Positions 33,100 through 44,869 of a stretch of 64,000 nt of DNA are shown here, one piece after another. Within the stretch, counting starts at the first letter, position 1; every line of letters begins with the position of its first letter. The notes beneath the pieces were generated by a model. That model did not search any database. It saw nothing but the letters and a program-made list of their open reading frames with translations, and was not told the origin of the DNA. This DNA is from Reticulitermes speratus (lineage: Eukaryota > Arthropoda > Insecta > Blattodea > Rhinotermitidae): assembly GCA_021186555.1 (NCBI GenBank), contig JAJKFL010000012.1, positions 20,471,711 through 20,535,710 of the forward strand, written 5' to 3'. The position numbers were made by a program, and so were the translations under genes.

Positions 33100-34318
33100 A
33101 CGGAATGAATAATATTAAATTTCGTAACATAAATTTGACATAAACTGTTTTCGTTACTCTTGCAAGTAATTACAGTAACCCACAAATGCACATAAAACGA
33201 CTAAAAATCATACATAACTATAAAATTCCTACATGTTTGGTATGATTTTTGGTCGTTTTATTTGTATTTGTTGTTTATTGTAATTACTTATTAATAAATT
33301 AAGTTTAAGGACTTCTGGCGAAGGTTAGTTATTAGTCTGACATATAGGCTATTTTACATGTTGTATCTTTAGCTTTGTTGAAAGACAAAATAGTGGTGGC
33401 AAAATTGTGTGTGTTAAGCAAATACGAGGCGGTGGAAGTGTCCAGCGATAGGCACAGTGCCCCATTAGGATCTTTTAAAGGAGACAATCGGTGTCGGGCC
33501 ACAATATTATGAACAGCAGACCTCACTTTGCTCATTCCTGTTTTTGGCTTCATCACTTCTAACAGTACCATTTAGGAGAGGCGCTACTCACTTTCATTCG
33601 CCGTTTAATACACAAAACTTGTGTCAAGAACAAATATTATTTAGAAAGTCACGAAAGGAAAAGTGTATTGGAGAACTTTCCATTAAAGCTTTAAATTAAA
33701 TTGTTTGCCACAGCTTGCGGTGAATGGGTCGCTGGAGGCGTGGGTCGTCACGGAATACTCTACTTCCCACGCTACCCGATGGGCTGGTAGCCGGATTTGA
33801 TGGCATTACAGCCTACGGAATTGGTTATGCACCGTGTGTGAACACAGTAATCTAAAATGGGCACCACGTTACATGTTATAGACTGCAAAGTCGCAGGTTT
33901 TAACAGCAGGTGATGGCCCAATCCAAGTGTTTGTTGCACCAGTAAATGAAATTTCACGATCCTAGCCTTTATTTCTTAGCCTTGTTTCCTGTGTAGCTAA
34001 GACTACCTGTCGACTCTGTGTGAAACTGGATCGATGCCCATAAAATTTGGCATAAGGGTGAATATTTGCTGGACTACCGGGCTTAGATTTCTGTCAGATG
34101 AAAGATTTCTTCTTCGGCATCACGCCTAAACCTTCTTTGTCCCTGTCACCATCGAATGCTAGCTCTTTTCTTTGGTGTCGTGCGCCAGTGTACTTATTAT
34201 TTCGAGCCACAGGTTGGGGCGCCATCTTTCTTTAGTCTGTTCCGTTTGTTCTTACTCTTGTATGGAGCAGTGGGTGTTCAAGCATCGCACTGTTGGGTTA
34301 TGTGCTGAAGTCTGGGGG
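33100..34318. other. Unassigned; small inverted repeat at 33150-33290; one unrecognised ORF
   Basis: AAACGACTAAAAATCATAC at 33197-33215 has its inverse at 33238-33260 (hairpin). A 79-codon minus ORF (33571-33332) has reasonable composition but no domain or splice context that I recognise. Confidence 0.4.
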
Positions 34319-34319
34319 T

Positions 34320-34610
34320 AGTAAAGGCATAGCTGTCCCTGTGCACAACATGAAGACATAGGGGTGGAGGTGTAGCTCCACTCTTTCTTATCTTCCACAC
34401 TAAATGGGGTGATTGGTCAGCTTTAAGCACCGGCCACTTTACTTCTGGTCAAAGCACCTCCTCTACACAATGAATAGGGTGGGAGAGTGGGGTGCCTCCG
34501 ATGCAGTCTGGAGGCTTTGGATAGGAGAAAGGTCTTTGTGCCTTACGAGAATCGAACCATGACTCCTCGGTCGGGTGCTCGGTAAAATGACAATGCTAGG
34601 AAGTGTGGCC
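34320..34610 (-). mobile_element. SINE D
   Basis: Tail side TAAAGGCATAGCTGTCCCTG; body GGGTGGAGGTGTAGCTCCAC, ACCGGCCACTTTACTTC; decayed B box (GGTTCGATTCTC on minus, about 34545-34556). Confidence 0.75.
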
Positions 34611-34614
34611 GTAA

Positions 34615-35060
34615 TTGAACAGCTGAAAGACAAAAGTAGGATAATGTTAATTAATTTAATGAATGAATAGCGACCCGTGTGAGCCAGAGATGAAGTTTGC
34701 TGCTATCAAGTTTGCATGAAGTGCATGTCTTATGTTTCTAATCCATGACAGATCTCTTTCTTAATGTTTTCTAAATTATGAGAATTTTATAATAAGGTCT
34801 ACAAAGCGTGATTTCAGGCTTCCGCCGCGGTGTAAATGAATGTGCGCTCATTAGGGTTTGTATCTATTTGTACTGCAATTTTCAAGCCTGTTGACGACAA
34901 GCCTTATTTCTTACTAATAGGCCTAACCATTACGATGAACCCTGTCCAGTGTCTAACACACACACACACACACACACATATATAATATGTATATAAAGCC
35001 TATATATGTGACGAGGATAGATCCAACTCCCGAAATGTGCAGAAATTTATCAGATATCGA
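34615..35060. other. Unassigned; FB end relic and (AC)n
   Basis: 34806-34835 carries the inverse of the FB family tail (TGATTTCAGGCTTCCGCC). 34955-34980 is an (AC)n microsatellite. Confidence 0.5.
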
Positions 35061-35702
35061 TAAGATCTGCGCTCTTCTGGGATATTACGCGGCGTCGTGT
35101 GGTAATTGTTTACCGACGTTTCGGGACTATGTATCGGTCCCATCTTCACTGGTCAAGAGTCCGAGTAGGAAAGAAAGTCAGCAACCTGCAATTGTTTACC
35201 GACGTTTCGGGACAACGTATCGGTCCCATCTTCACTGGTCAAGAGTCCGAGTAGGAAAGAAAGAAAGCCAGCAACGTACAATTGTTTACTGACGTTTCGG
35301 GACGACGTATCGGTCCCATCTTCACTGGTCAAGAGTCCGAGTAGGAAAGAAAGAAAGCCAGCAGCCTACAATTGTTTACCGACGTTTCAGGACAAAGTAT
35401 CGGTCCCATCTTCACTGGTCAAGAGTACGAGTAGGAAAGAAAGAAAGCCAGTAGCCTACAATTGTTTACCGACGTTTCAGGACAACGTATCGGTCCCATC
35501 TTCACTGGTCAAGATTCCGAGTAGGAAAGAAAGAAAGCCAGTAACCTCCGTAGGTTATTTTCTACTCGGACTCTTGACCCGTGCAGATGGGACCAATACG
35601 TTGTTCCGAAACGTCGGTAAACAATTACCACACGACGCCGCGTAATATCCCAGAAGAGCGTAGATCTCATCAACATCGCGGCGGAAGCCTGAAATCAAGG
35701 TT
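35060..35702. repeat. FB foldback with five tandem 90-bp units, each with a hammerhead-like motif
   Basis: The left arm starts ATCTGCGCTCTTCTGGGATA. Units begin ATTGTTTACCGACGTTTC at about 35105, 35191, 35281, 35371 and 35461 (the first is 86, the rest 90). The right arm 35540-35665 is the inverse, ending AATATCCCAGAAGAGCG, then the family tail GGCGGAAGCCTGAAATCA. On the minus strand every unit reads GTGAAGA, T, GGGAC...GTCCC, GAAACGTC, GGT. Only the left arm is amplified. Confidence 0.85.
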
Positions 35703-36768
35703 ATCAGATATAGTTCTACTTCAAACAGTGGACATTATGCAACATCGCAGGCCTATTAATTTGACCTGTAACTTATCACGGAAGCAGTTACTGCCGCCAT
35801 TTTGGTAATTTCTGAAGAAATGTGAATAGAAAATGAAAAGTATATACACCCCATCGTATGATTGTTTAATGTTTAATCAGTTGTTCGCTTTACGATATGA
35901 AGAAGGTCATTAGGAACGCTGATATCGCAGATTATGGAGCGATAATGTGGAACGTTGTGTAGACGACAATAAAAGTTGTCTGAGGTATACGTAACAGGCA
36001 TAACGTTTTGAGAGTTAGTTGTTGGACTTGCGCGTGTAATCAGGTTAGTGGCTGCAATTTGCGATCATTTTCTGTATTTGTAGCTGTCAGGATTAAAGCT
36101 GGAATTCCCAGTTATCTGGTGATCCATGTAGAGTATTAGTACTCGAAGGCTACAAAAAGCAGACATTGTTTGCTTTCTGGTTTATTATAAGATGCACTTT
36201 TCAACAGCACATTATAAAGGTAACTGCAAATAAATTCAATAAGCAGTCGCCGACAACCGAAAAGAGGCAGTCTTCCAGCTTGCGGATTTTGAAATTGGAA
36301 CTTGCAATTTCAGGAGTTTTATACGCCAGGTTTATGTCAGCAGTTATGAGATTAGAGTCTGTTAGCAATAGGCTGTCGCGTATAGAAGGCTAAGAAATCT
36401 CTGATATTACATTATTCTGAATGCGCATGCCCAAAATGCAGGATAAGTGTGAGTATAAAAATGACACTTTCTAAGAGGAAATAAAACAATGCCTGCTTTA
36501 TTTCCTTTATTTCCTCCATCATTTCCCTGAGTGCCACTTGATAGTATTTTAGTTATGTTTCTAATGCAAATTTAAAGAAAAAGGACATATTTTTAAACAA
36601 AGGTTGGGAATAAGTGTTTGCACGAAAAATATCTATAATGGTATTAGAGTAATAAACTTGGCCACGTGCCAAAATTTTGTCAAGCATACGATGTTTCTAC
36701 ATCGAAAATAACTCCACTGAGCAGAGTCCCTGAGAAGCAAACAGCTTTTCAGCTGGTCAGTGTCTTGA
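35703..36768. other. No recognised feature
   Basis: Unassigned sequence; no trusted ORF. Confidence 0.4.
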
Positions 36769-36770
36769 GG

Positions 36771-36838
36771 ACTCTGGTCTTCAGGGATGTTACGCTGTAC
36801 TCCGCTACACAGCGTAACATCACAGAAGACCAGAATCC
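36771..36838. repeat. Small perfect-stem foldback
   Basis: GGACTCTGGTCTTCAGGGAT and GTTACGCTGT are inverted at 36808-36838 (ACAGCGTAACATCACAGAAG). It is a minimal member of the foldback group. Confidence 0.7.
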
Positions 36839-36869
36839 TCGACATCCTTTGAAAATCTCATCTCTCATT

Positions 36870-37075
36870 ATTAACACATTTTATATAATCCGAAGGTCAC
36901 TAATCGTTTTGCATATAGCCTACCACTTGCCTGTATCCTGTGCCAGATTTATCCAGTCCACACCCTCCCATCATATTCCTTTAAGGTCCATCTTTGCCTA
37001 AGTGTTTTCTCATCAAAATCCCATATGCATTTCTCCTCTCCCCCATGCTTGCCACATTCCCCTCTTTGATTTAAT
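36870..37075 (-). mobile_element. LINE C-terminal fragment
   Basis: On the plus strand CACTTGCCTGTATCCTGTGC, GTCCACACCCTCCCATCATA and TGCTTGCCACATTCC match the inverse of the main LINE tail (compare 49140-49330). Confidence 0.7.
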
Positions 37076-37079
37076 GCTT

Positions 37080-39358
37080 TTATCGAAACATTGGTAAATA
37101 CACTCGTGATTGATTACGTCTGTTAGATAGGAGATGGTATTCAAGTATGCTTGATGTACGATCTTTCAGAAGAGCTGAGTGTGATGCTGATCATTATCTG
37201 GTGGTTACAATAGTTATGGAGAGGCTCTCAGTAAACAAATGAGCAACTCAGACCTTTGATGCTGAGTGATTCGATCTTACGAAGCTAAATGTTGTGTAGG
37301 TTGAAGTTCCTTAAAATTCGGTTACTTTCTTTATTACCTGAACAACTAGTTGTCTCTTTCCATGGCTTAGTTAGTTATGGGCTGCATACTTTCTGACAGG
37401 AGGGTAAATCGTGTTTTGTTTTCTGTTTAACAGCGGTTTGTCAGTACAATGTGGAAGAAAGCAGTCGTGGCTCTGGATGACATCGGCATTGTCCAGCTGA
37501 GGAAATCGAAAAACTCTGAATGTAAGGGCGGTACCCCCCCCCCCTTTCCCCCCGCCGCTAAAAACCGAATGGCAAAAGCCACTGGACCGTGACATTCTGT
37601 AGAATACTTTACCGCCTGTTCTGTGTCTACACTTATTTTTAGGGCCACACTTCAGCTACATAGCCTTTATGTCTTTACATCCTCGTCAGTTGCCCTATGA
37701 ATCAAAATTCCTTGGTCGACACAGCTTATGTTGCAGGTTTAGCTCAACAGTCGAAAATAACCTGATTTAACTATATATATATATATATATGATAATGACG
37801 TTTACATGGTATTCCTCAGTTACCGAGACAGATAAGGAGGAAGTACCTCTCGCCTTGGTCACAACAGCTATTCTCTGACACCCAACTGACCTCTCACCTA
37901 ATTTCAAGTTTAACTATGTCTACAGTTCGTTTCAGTGTTTGGTGCTTCTATTTCGTGCTTTAGAAAGTCCCGGGTTGAAATATTGGTTTGGAGACGGGCT
38001 ATCCGGGGGTATGATTTTTCCTGCTTTTCCTCGGTCTGTCTAGGCAAATGTCAAAATAATACCGTAAATATAACCTAAAGCCTCTCTCTTCCACATTCAT
38101 TATTGACTAATCATTCACCATAAGACGCTTTACTGTCTGAGATACTGACAGTCTCGTCACATAAGCCATGAATAAACACAAATACATTGTCAGGAAACGG
38201 GACGGGCGTGGGGTATCATACTACGTGTACTGAAACGTTGAATTTTTTTCGTAAATCATTCCCGGGTTAGATCCTTGAAATAGGTTACGAACTTCTGTTT
38301 TCAGATCTGCACTTGCTGACCACTGGCGCTCATCTTCTCATCTCTGTCGATGCTATAAGATCTCTGCAGAAGTTAAACAATGTGAGAATCAGTTGGAAAA
38401 GTCAGTTTAAACGTAGAAGTAAATATGAAGAAGGAAGGCTAAACCTGATCCAGCGTGCACGTCATGTGCCACTTTTCATGCAGGTCTGAGATATAAATTA
38501 ACAATTTGGCTGTGTTTCAATGCCATGACAGCTGCTTCAATGAAAGTGACTAGCTTGCCGCCACTCGGTCCATTGGTATGATGAATAGTGAGCGGCTGAA
38601 TGGGCACTATAAATGGCACACAAGACACGCCGGTACTCGTGCACTGTTTCTTTCTCCTTCTTTCAGTGTTTGGACCTCGAATAAGAAATTTCTTTGAACA
38701 ACAATAGCGCCTTTTACCATATATAGACCCTCTATATATCTTCCAGTTAAATCAATGCAGACAAGGACACCTCGGATGAACACCTCTAATTGCGGAGTGT
38801 CGCACCCTTTCGGTGGTTTGACAGACATAAAAAATGCGTTGGTAAATTGTCTTTTCATTTTCCGTTGGAGCTCAATTTTGAAGTGTTCCCACAGATAAAG
38901 ATTTTAAGGATTGAGGTCAACACGTTTTTGGGCTGTCCCTTGAAAAATAAGTATTTGCGAGTATATATTGTTATGAATGTTTTGCTTGTTTTGGTGTGGG
39001 CAACTCCTGACATTTCTCCAGGCATTTTAGATGCATCTTATATAGACGGTAGTGATTAACTAAGTACAGAGACCTATGTTATTCACTCAGAGGGCACTGC
39101 GACTGTTTGCATTTAGGGGCGAATGCGGAATATTTAAATCAGAATTCCAAAGAAAAGCACATCATGCACAAGTAACAGAAATGTCTACTTCGTTCGCACT
39201 TCTAGCCTCGCCAGTGCAGCACAATAAGTTTTGAAGCATGCTGGTAAACGATAAAACTGCACAATTCAAAAGAATATTTGTGTGAATAAAGTATGTGCAA
39301 AAGAATTGTCCATATCACTACTGGAAGTAGCATAATTTACTCCTATGCCACTGTCTCT
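37080..39358. other. No recognised gene; microsatellites
   Basis: (AT)n at 37772-37790 and a C-rich run at 37537-37552. A minus ORF at 38858-38607 (83 codons) has no domain I recognise and could be a transposase scrap. Confidence 0.4.
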
Positions 39359-39367
39359 GATCCATTT

Positions 39368-39609
39368 TTTTTTTTTCCAATGGCTCGACAGCCCCTTGGG
39401 GGCCTAGGCCGCCTCATTTTTCGAAGCTTCACGATCAACGTTTTTTAGACACACCAAATTCGGTAGGACTCCTCTGGACGAGGGACCAGCTCGTCGCAGA
39501 GACCTCTACCTGACAACACACAACACTCACAAGAGACAGACATCCATGCCCCCGGTGAGATTCGAACCCACAATCCTAGTAAGCGAGCGCCGCAGACCCA
39601 CGCCTTAGA
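39368..39609 (-). mobile_element. SINE A with TSD, head truncated
   Basis: Tail AATGGCTCGACAGCCCC at the left; GGACTCCTCTGGACGAGGGA; B box as GGGTTCGAATCTCA on minus. It stops at CACGCCTTAGA, without the last ~25 bases of the head. GATCCATTT flanks both sides (39359-39367 and 39610-39618). Confidence 0.88.
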
Positions 39610-39640
39610 GATCCATTTCTATAGCAAGGATAATGCTTTG

Positions 39641-39873
39641 AGAACCAATTGATCTTCTGAACTTTGTCCATCGTCCTGGATAAAATATATAAAAATAAAA
39701 TCACGACGTTTCGGAAGCTGGTTCTTCTTCCGTCTTCAGGTGATGGGAGGGGAGACACCTACTCAGATGGGTCTCTTAGACCGAGCTAATCTCAATCCTA
39801 AACGTCGTGATTTTATATTTTTATATATTTTATCCAGGACGATGGACAAAGTTCAGAAGACAATTGGTTCTCA
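39641..39873. repeat. Foldback with hammerhead-like motif
   Basis: Arms AGAACCAATTGATCTTCTGA... and its inverse end at 39873 (long match through TATCCAGGACGATGGACAAA). Minus motif 39703-39744: CACCTGAAGA, C, GGAAG...CTTCC, GAAACGTC, GTG. CTGANGA and GAAA are both intact here. The stem I pair is CAC/GTG. Confidence 0.8.
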
Positions 39874-40097
39874 ATGTTATATACCATCGTCAGAACCTTT
39901 TAGAATTTAAGGATAATGCTTCAACGGAAGTAAAACGTTCAGCCTTTTTTTACTGTGCAACCTAACCACACGGTTCGGAAAAGTCGTAAACATAATTTCA
40001 TGTTTGTGTCTTTGCTCAGTAGGTATCTGGTATGAATACTTGTAATTACAGGACGGTAGAAAATAGCCACATACGGATAAATATAAGGAAGAACAAG

Positions 40098-40312
40098 TCT
40101 TCTTGGATGTTACGTCTTGTCGACTAGTAAACAGTTACCGACTTTTCGGAGAAACGTAATGACTCCACGTGCACGGTCATATAACCCAATAGGGCCTTTG
40201 CTCTTCACTCTTCTTGGACTGTTTGAACCTGAAGATGGAGGCACCAGGCTCCACCGAAAGGTTCGTAACTAATCACCATTCGAAAGGGTATAAAATCTCA
40301 GAAGAATTAATC
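40098..40312. repeat. Foldback with hammerhead-like motif
   Basis: Left arm AAGTCTTCTTGGATGTTACG; right arm GGGTATAAAATCTCAGAAGA (weak). Plus motif 40229-40275: GAACCTGAAGATGGAGGCAC, CAGGCTCCACC, GAAAGGTTC. Confidence 0.65.
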
Positions 40313-40679
40313 TCAGTACCTCTGGGAGAACCTCAGTCTGGTAAATACAATGAATTATGAATGACTAGAATTACGACGCCACGGATACGCTTATATCACT
40401 TATGGTTTGGTACTTAGAAAAATTTAAGCCCTTGTTGTTTGTTGTACAGATAGTACTGTACATACTTTGACTTATAAGGAAGTTTCCATTGAATTTTCAA
40501 GGGTCTGTACCAGAAGTTCCGAATGGTTGCGTAATATGATAACATACTTATTACATTATGCAGCCATCGTTGCTGTAAGTTTTGCCTAAAAACGAGAAAA
40601 GAAATAAAGTCCTGGTGTTTTCCCTTTGACGAAGGTAACTGTGAGCTAGGTTCGTGGATAGTGGTATGGAAGTACGGGA

Positions 40680-40985
40680 TGTCCAATTGAACGAGGAACC
40701 CGCTCGTAGAATGTACAAGACCGCTCGCAGCTGCGATTGATGCATAGCGACCGATGACACCGCTCACTCAATTTTATTCGGTCCCGCGAGTTCCTCGTTA
40801 AAGCAGGACTGCGCGCCGTAGAGCGGACGACATCAATTGCTGCACAGCGACCGATGACGATACTCGCTCTGACGTACTCGTTTCCGTGATAAAGAAAAAG
40901 ACAGGCAATGTGCGTATAACGTAATATTGAGGCGCTTTAGCTTAACCATTTCTCTGTGGAAAGCAGTAAGTATTGCATACCACAG
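40680..40985 (+). repeat. R-family 5' fragment, preceded by an imperfect duplication
   Basis: 40895-40960 has GACAGGCAATGTGCGTATAA and GCGCTTTAGCTTAACCATT, the start of R. Before it, ATTGATGCATAGCGACCGAT (40737) and ATTGCTGCACAGCGACCGAT (40837) form a direct repeat 100 bases apart. Confidence 0.6.
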
Positions 40986-42548
40986 ATGTAGAAACAATGC
41001 GAAATATGGGCCGTATTTATATCCTTAATTTTACGCGAATCTTTCTTCATAAGAAGCATATGGCCTGTGTAATAAAATGGAAGGGAACTAGTTTCTGCGT
41101 GCAGTGTGAGTGACTGTACAGAAATGGGCATGTTTCGGGAGTGTCAGTGGTGTACGAAAAATTGCAAATAACGCATAAGCTTTGTAAGATTTGTCGTTAA
41201 GTTCTGTTTCTGTGAATCCTAGATCGTCGTGGTGTCTCCATCGATGTTTTGGTCTTCCTAAGTCTCGAATTTTCTCGTTATGTAAAGGAATGACAATTCC
41301 GAAAGGCCGTGTCTTTCTGTTCTTTTAAAAATAGTTTGCCAATTTTACTAGTATTCATTTTATTCTGCAACGTTCCATACTTTTCTGACCGCAGAATTAT
41401 TTGTTGTTCTAATTTAGTGAGGCCTAGTTGCAGGGTAGAAAACACGTTTGTGCTATACATAATTCCTTTTGTTTTTGTTTGTTTGTTTATTTAAAGACCA
41501 AGTTTTAACTACTACAATGAAGACTTTGTCTTTGTGTAATGTTACGTAGGCTTTATTTTGTATGAAATGACATTTGTGTGACGAATTATCTTCTACTAAT
41601 ACTATTTATTTTACATTTCTTGGTAGGTTTATGAACCTAAATAAATAAAAGGTGAGTATTTTCCATTATTTTCCACCCTTTCATATATTTAATTTTTTAT
41701 ATTTCTTACACACATTCCCGTTATATTTTCGATGTGGAAATTCTCATTTCATATTTACAAGAAATTCTATTGTTGTTCAGTCTGAAGATTTAGTATTGGG
41801 CTTTCCTGATTCATTTCCTTTTTGCTATTGTTGTATGATCGTTTTCTTAATCCTAATAAAATTACCGCATATGTTGTATAATTTTACACATTCTATTCCA
41901 TTCAAAGTTTCAGTTTTCTTTTCTCAAGTGGAACCCGACTTAAAACAACTGCTCTCTTTCGGTCGTTGAACCCGCTGTATTATGACTAGCACAAATAATG
42001 GATATAGGAAGAAACAGCTATCGAATTTTCAACAGTATGATGATAAGGAGTAAACAACTAATAAATTAAGTCAACGTAAGCCTATATAAATGAAACTTGA
42101 TAATGGTGATCCACCAATGCGACTAAGACGAATTGCTTTACTCTTTATCAATTATGATGGAAATAAAGATTTTAGAACAAATAAAACTCTAAAAACGTAC
42201 AGTAGAAGAGAGTGTGACAATGTGGCAGCATACAGGATTATACGTCAAGATGGCAGTTATATCTGTATGGGGCAAACTGCAGGCTATTAAGGCTAAAGTA
42301 TAAGAAAAATAAAGGAGAATTAATGCCAGTAAAGATAAAGATTCACGATGCGTGTAGTAAATGGTCAGCGCACGCACTTGGTAAAATAAAGGAAATTGTA
42401 CGCAGAAAATGCTGATGTTTGGCTGTAGAAGAAAATGGCTATGTTTATGTGTACAGACAATTAGGAAAGCTAACAGAAGGGAAGAAGTATGAAGAATACA
42501 TTCCGAATATTAAGTCACAGTTCTATGGAAAGTGATACCATGCAATCT
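40986..42548. other. No recognised feature
   Basis: AT-rich, unassigned; the ORFs are short and of untypical composition. Confidence 0.4.
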
Positions 42549-42550
42549 GA

Positions 42551-42660
42551 TATGTTCGGAGGAACCTGTTACTTCCATCTTCAGGGTAATTTTCTGCTTC
42601 AAGAGAGGGCAGAAGGTTCCTCCGTGTATTTGGTGGGCTGTCTGGCTATCAAACCACACG
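42551..42660 (-). repeat. Hammerhead-like relic
   Basis: Minus strand: ACCCTGAAGATGGAAGTAAC, AGGTTCCTCCGAACATA. CTGAAGA is intact and the GAAA box is shortened. Next to it GAAGGTTCCTCCGTG recurs at 42610. Confidence 0.5.
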
Positions 42661-43800
42661 GCTGAAGACAAACCGTGGAGAAGATGATCTTAATAGTCAC
42701 CGCAGTTAGAACGTTGGATCTCAACAATGTGCAACAATTCATTTGAAATAGTAGAACAGGGAACTGAAGTGCAGGTTTGGTACATTGGCCTGCAGCACAA
42801 AACTGCTGGAGTCTCAGCCCCTAGGAAGGAACAACCTAGACATACATTGATATAGACAGCACACGATAAGTAATACTGTATCAGAAGTAAATAGTACAGG
42901 GATGCTATTTTTATAGATCATAGAAAAATTATGCTAAGAAACTTTGATAACAACAGAAAACATATAATACATGAGATGTGAGATTTTCAAGATGCCGAAA
43001 TTTAGATTAAATTACAGTCTTTGTCTATGTTACGAAACATACCCACGTTCCCAGTAAAATTTGAATATACGGTTTGGATGTTCGACCTGTAGAAGAATAT
43101 ACGCCTCTTAGGCCGGTCGGTTGCTGTGACCAGCAAATGTTAAGTGTAGGTCATTTATTACTGAGGACATTAATTCCTCAAGCACTTACTGTGTTACGAA
43201 GTGTAACGTATAACAACTCAACTGCCGCGAGTCACAGCTGTCAGCAACCGTTAATTCAACATGTCAGTTTTATGCAGGATATTTATATCTTTCGTGGTTA
43301 GTTCTTACTGCAGTATTGTGACATGTTGGTCACGCTGACCTTTAAACGGCATGACTTGTAACACATACGTTTCTATGCTGTGTAACCTGTATGAAAGTTC
43401 TGCCACATTCTCAAGTTCACACTTTCCATCATACGAAAGTAATCACTTAAAGATTAGTAATTAACTTTATCGTATCAGGTCTTATGTGTCTAGAAGAAAG
43501 CGTTCTGGATGTCCTGTAGTTATCTGTGGTTAAACAAGTGGCATATTTAGTGTCATTAGGGCGACATACTCTCAGTAATGACCGGTCAGCTCAGTGTCCT
43601 GACTAGGCTACACACTGGACGACCGGATAATCGGGGGCAAACCAGACCGTCCCAGGGGCCCACCCAGACCCTTATTCAGGGGGTATCGGGAGCTGTTTCC
43701 TTGAAAGCAAAGCGGCCAGAGCGTGACGCTAAACACTCACCTCTCTCTAGCGGCAAAGTTTAAGAAAGCCTGTAAGGAAAGGAGGGAATTGCATTTAGTA
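42661..43800. other. No recognised feature
   Basis: Unassigned. 43600-43720 is GC-richer (CCGGATAATCGGGGGCAAAC) but has no identifiable gene. Confidence 0.35.
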
Positions 43801-43804
43801 TAGA

Positions 43805-44102
43805 CATTTTGAATTGGGCCGGGATACCGTACTCGGTATAGCGACTCGTTATGCGCTGGACCGCCCGGGGATCGAATCTCGGTAAGGACAAGATTTTCCG
43901 CACACGACCAGCCGGCACTCGGGCCCAACCAGCCTCCTGTACAATGGGTAACGGGTCTCTTTTCCGGGGATAAAGCGGCCCTGGCGTGGCGTTGACCACC
44001 CACCCCCATTTAACACCGAGGCTAAAGAAAGAGCAGACCTATATCTCTACTCCCCTCTGGGCCTTTATGGCCTGTTCTAGGGTGAACTTTACCTTTTACT
44101 GT
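43805..44102 (+). mobile_element. SINE D
   Basis: Head GGATACCGTACTCGGTATAG; B box GGGGATCGAATCTCGG; body CCAGCCTCCTGTACAATGGG, GTGGCGTTGACCACCCACC; tail CCTGTTCTAGGGTGAACTTT, ACCTTTTAC. Confidence 0.88.
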
Positions 44103-44290
44103 TTAAAGACATGTTAAAATGTAAGCGATTCTAACCCATGACAGTCAAATACTCTGGAGACTATGCAACAGTTTCTACGTCGACCTGAATCCGACCGAGC
44201 ATCTGGACAATTGTTAGACACTGGGCTGTATCGAGCGCTGTGTATTTAATTTAGAATTTCTCTGCGAAAAAATGTTTTAAACAGAAGATT

Positions 44291-44466
44291 CAAATCTTCT
44301 TGGACGTTACGCAGTGTCGACGGTTAATACATACCTACGTGTCCGAGGACAGTTTTGCCTTCATATTCAGGGCAAAGCAGTACCAATTTGCCCTCAATAT
44401 GATGGCGTCGTGATGTCGGTAACCACTTACAAGTCGACACAGCGTTAACATTCCAGACGACTGGAA
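44291..44466. repeat. Foldback element
   Basis: CAAATCTTCTTGGACGTTAC, GCAGTGTCGAC and, inverted, GTCGACACAGCGTTAACATT, CCAGACGACTGGA. TTCATATTCAGGGC in the centre is a remnant of the CTGA box. Confidence 0.6.
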
Positions 44467-44533
44467 TCTCGTGACAACAAATACAGATCAAACCTGACGC
44501 CACGTTTCAGTTCGGGCTGGAGTGACATTAAAG

Positions 44534-44742
44534 ATGGGTGACTTGATGCAGCCTTCTTTGGACACTTGCATACCTGGTGATCCGCGCAATGAAACGCGTG
44601 GTCTCCGGGTAGTTAAAACGTTCATTGAATTGGCACGCAAAGAACCCTTCCGTTCTGTAATTGAGGTCAAGCATCATGATACTGTGTTAGTGGATAAATC
44701 TGTTGGTTTTAAGGGAAAGTTACATATGAACAGACGCGACGT
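44534..44742 (+). CDS. Possible coding exon of an unidentified gene
   Basis: ATG with AAAG before it opens MGDLMQPSLDTCIPGDPRNE, TRGLRVVKTFIELARKEPFR, and so on for about 69 codons. It then meets GACGT|GTAAGA, a good donor (the frame itself stops at this TAA). Amino-acid composition is protein-like and unlike the flanking repeats. I do not recognise the family. No clear partner exon is visible. A foldback ends about 65 bases upstream. Confidence 0.3.
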
Positions 44743-44869
44743 GTAAGATTTGAAGCTATCATGGCGCTGGCGGTGACTGCGAAGTGTACTGCCTTATAGC
44801 GTGTGACGTCGTGTAAATTAGTACATGGGTTGCAGCGTTTCGAAGGAATATATTGCTGATATTTCTACT

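Noticed and set aside
33332-33571. 79-codon minus ORF
   Set aside because: Reasonable composition but no domain, no acceptor upstream and no donor; not supported.
28000-34600. tRNA genes suggested by GGTTCGAATCC-type boxes
   Set aside because: Each lies in a SINE D copy with the same 250-base body; none folds as a full cloverleaf by eye.
38607-38858. 83-codon minus ORF, possibly a transposase scrap
   Set aside because: I could not match any domain with confidence.
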